The notes beneath the pieces are model-generated. The model was not told the origin of the DNA. It saw only the letters and a program-made list of their open reading frames with translations, and ran no database searches. From positions 8,740,880 to 8,804,879 of the forward strand of contig CM041538.1 in NCBI GenBank assembly GCA_023238725.1: a DNA stretch of 64,000 bases, written 5' to 3'. Within the stretch, counting starts at the first letter, position 1. Every line of letters begins with the position of its first letter. The DNA comes from Scortum barcoo (Eukaryota > Chordata > Actinopteri > Centrarchiformes > Terapontidae). Positions 63,706 to 64,000 of the stretch are shown here, piece after piece. Both the position numbers and the translations under genes were made by a program.

Positions 63706-64000
63706 CTAGCAAGCTTAGCCAGACAGCTGGCAAGTTACTTCCGTTTCGATCAGTACATTAGACGCTTCGACCAAGTTTGAGCTCCTCTTCGGGGCGATTT
63801 TAGCAGTCGGTTTGTTTCCAGACCTCCTCAAGAAAAATATCCAATATCCAAAGGGAGGGAAATATTAATTCCCGCGGTTAATTCCGCGGTATTTGTGAGT
63901 GTTTGACGGCTGAAGCGGAGCGGAGCGGAGACTTCGTCCTCCTCTGCTCTTGCTAACCCTTCCTGACAAGTCTCGGCCCCCTTCCCGAAAACAACGCAGT
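63706..64000 (-). other. jak1: Candidate 5' untranslated exon and promoter, minus strand (likely jak1 exon 1)
   Basis: Base composition changes here to GC- and CpG-rich, unlike the AT-rich DNA to the left. On the minus strand it ends with GCTTGCTAG followed by the donor GTGAGTGAA (63705 downward), a near-perfect consensus. No long open frame is seen, as expected for a non-coding first exon. Vertebrate JAK1 genes begin with untranslated sequence. The position upstream of the kinase exons on the same strand suggests jak1, but another gene or a misjoined contig cannot be excluded. The transcription start is not defined and may lie beyond the window. Confidence 0.5.
63865..63889. promoter_or_regulatory. 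Tandem TTAATTCC(C)GCGG repeat in the GC-rich exon/promoter
   Basis: TTAATTCCCGCGG (63865-63877) is followed directly by TTAATTCCGCGG (63878-63889). The first contains TTCCCGC, which fits the E2F core TTSSCGC. Confidence 0.45.

Overview
This window is vertebrate nuclear DNA, almost certainly from a teleost fish. Coding sequence is split into short exons with GT/AG splice sites. Introns are rich in CA/TG, CT, GGGA and CCAT microsatellites, and at least two degenerate dispersed repeats (about 9516-10222 and 26551-26755) resemble ones I know from percomorph fishes. There is no bacterial, viral, CRISPR or operon-like content. Exactly 500 N bases (60803-61302) mark an assembly gap.

Two genes are recognisable and converge tail to tail. 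(1) raver2, plus strand, 16430-47188 (coding part): 14 exons encode the end of RRM1, all of RRM2 and RRM3, the Leu-rich middle, the PTB-binding (PRI) motifs, a Tyr/Gln/Ser-rich tail and the conserved basic C-terminus. The first exon(s), with the start codon and most of RRM1, were not found and probably lie left of the window. (2) jak1, minus strand, 57615-60247 (coding part): five exons encode the C-terminal three quarters of the JH1 tyrosine kinase domain, ending in a glutamine-repeat tail. The exons for FERM, SH2, the JH2 pseudokinase and the JH1 glycine-rich loop are absent. At 63706-64000 there is a GC-rich, minus-strand, exon-1-like sequence with a perfect splice donor, so the missing exons may sit in the N gap, whose true size would then be far above 500 bp. 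The raver2/jak1 neighbourhood matches human RAVER2/JAK1 and parallels the paralogous RAVER1/TYK2 neighbourhood.

Layout: 1-16429 is non-coding (probably raver2 intron or 5' flank); 16430-47188 raver2 exons and introns; 47189 to about 56400 the raver2 3' side with several candidate poly(A) signals; about 56225-57614 the jak1 3' UTR; 57615-60247 jak1 kinase exons; 60248-63705 intron plus gap; 63706-64000 a candidate jak1 5' exon.

The most interesting points are: (a) reading-frame breaks of one base in three raver2 exons and one jak1 exon, where conserved protein continues in another frame (assembly errors or real lesions); (b) an intronic pyrimidine tract of about 620 nt directly before a raver2 exon, plus a (CTT)13 run in the 3' side, in a gene whose product is a PTB cofactor; (c) CA/TG microsatellites touching many raver2 splice sites; (d) a polyQ tail on JAK1; (e) several well-formed inverted repeats in introns. 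I do not see a new multi-gene system here.
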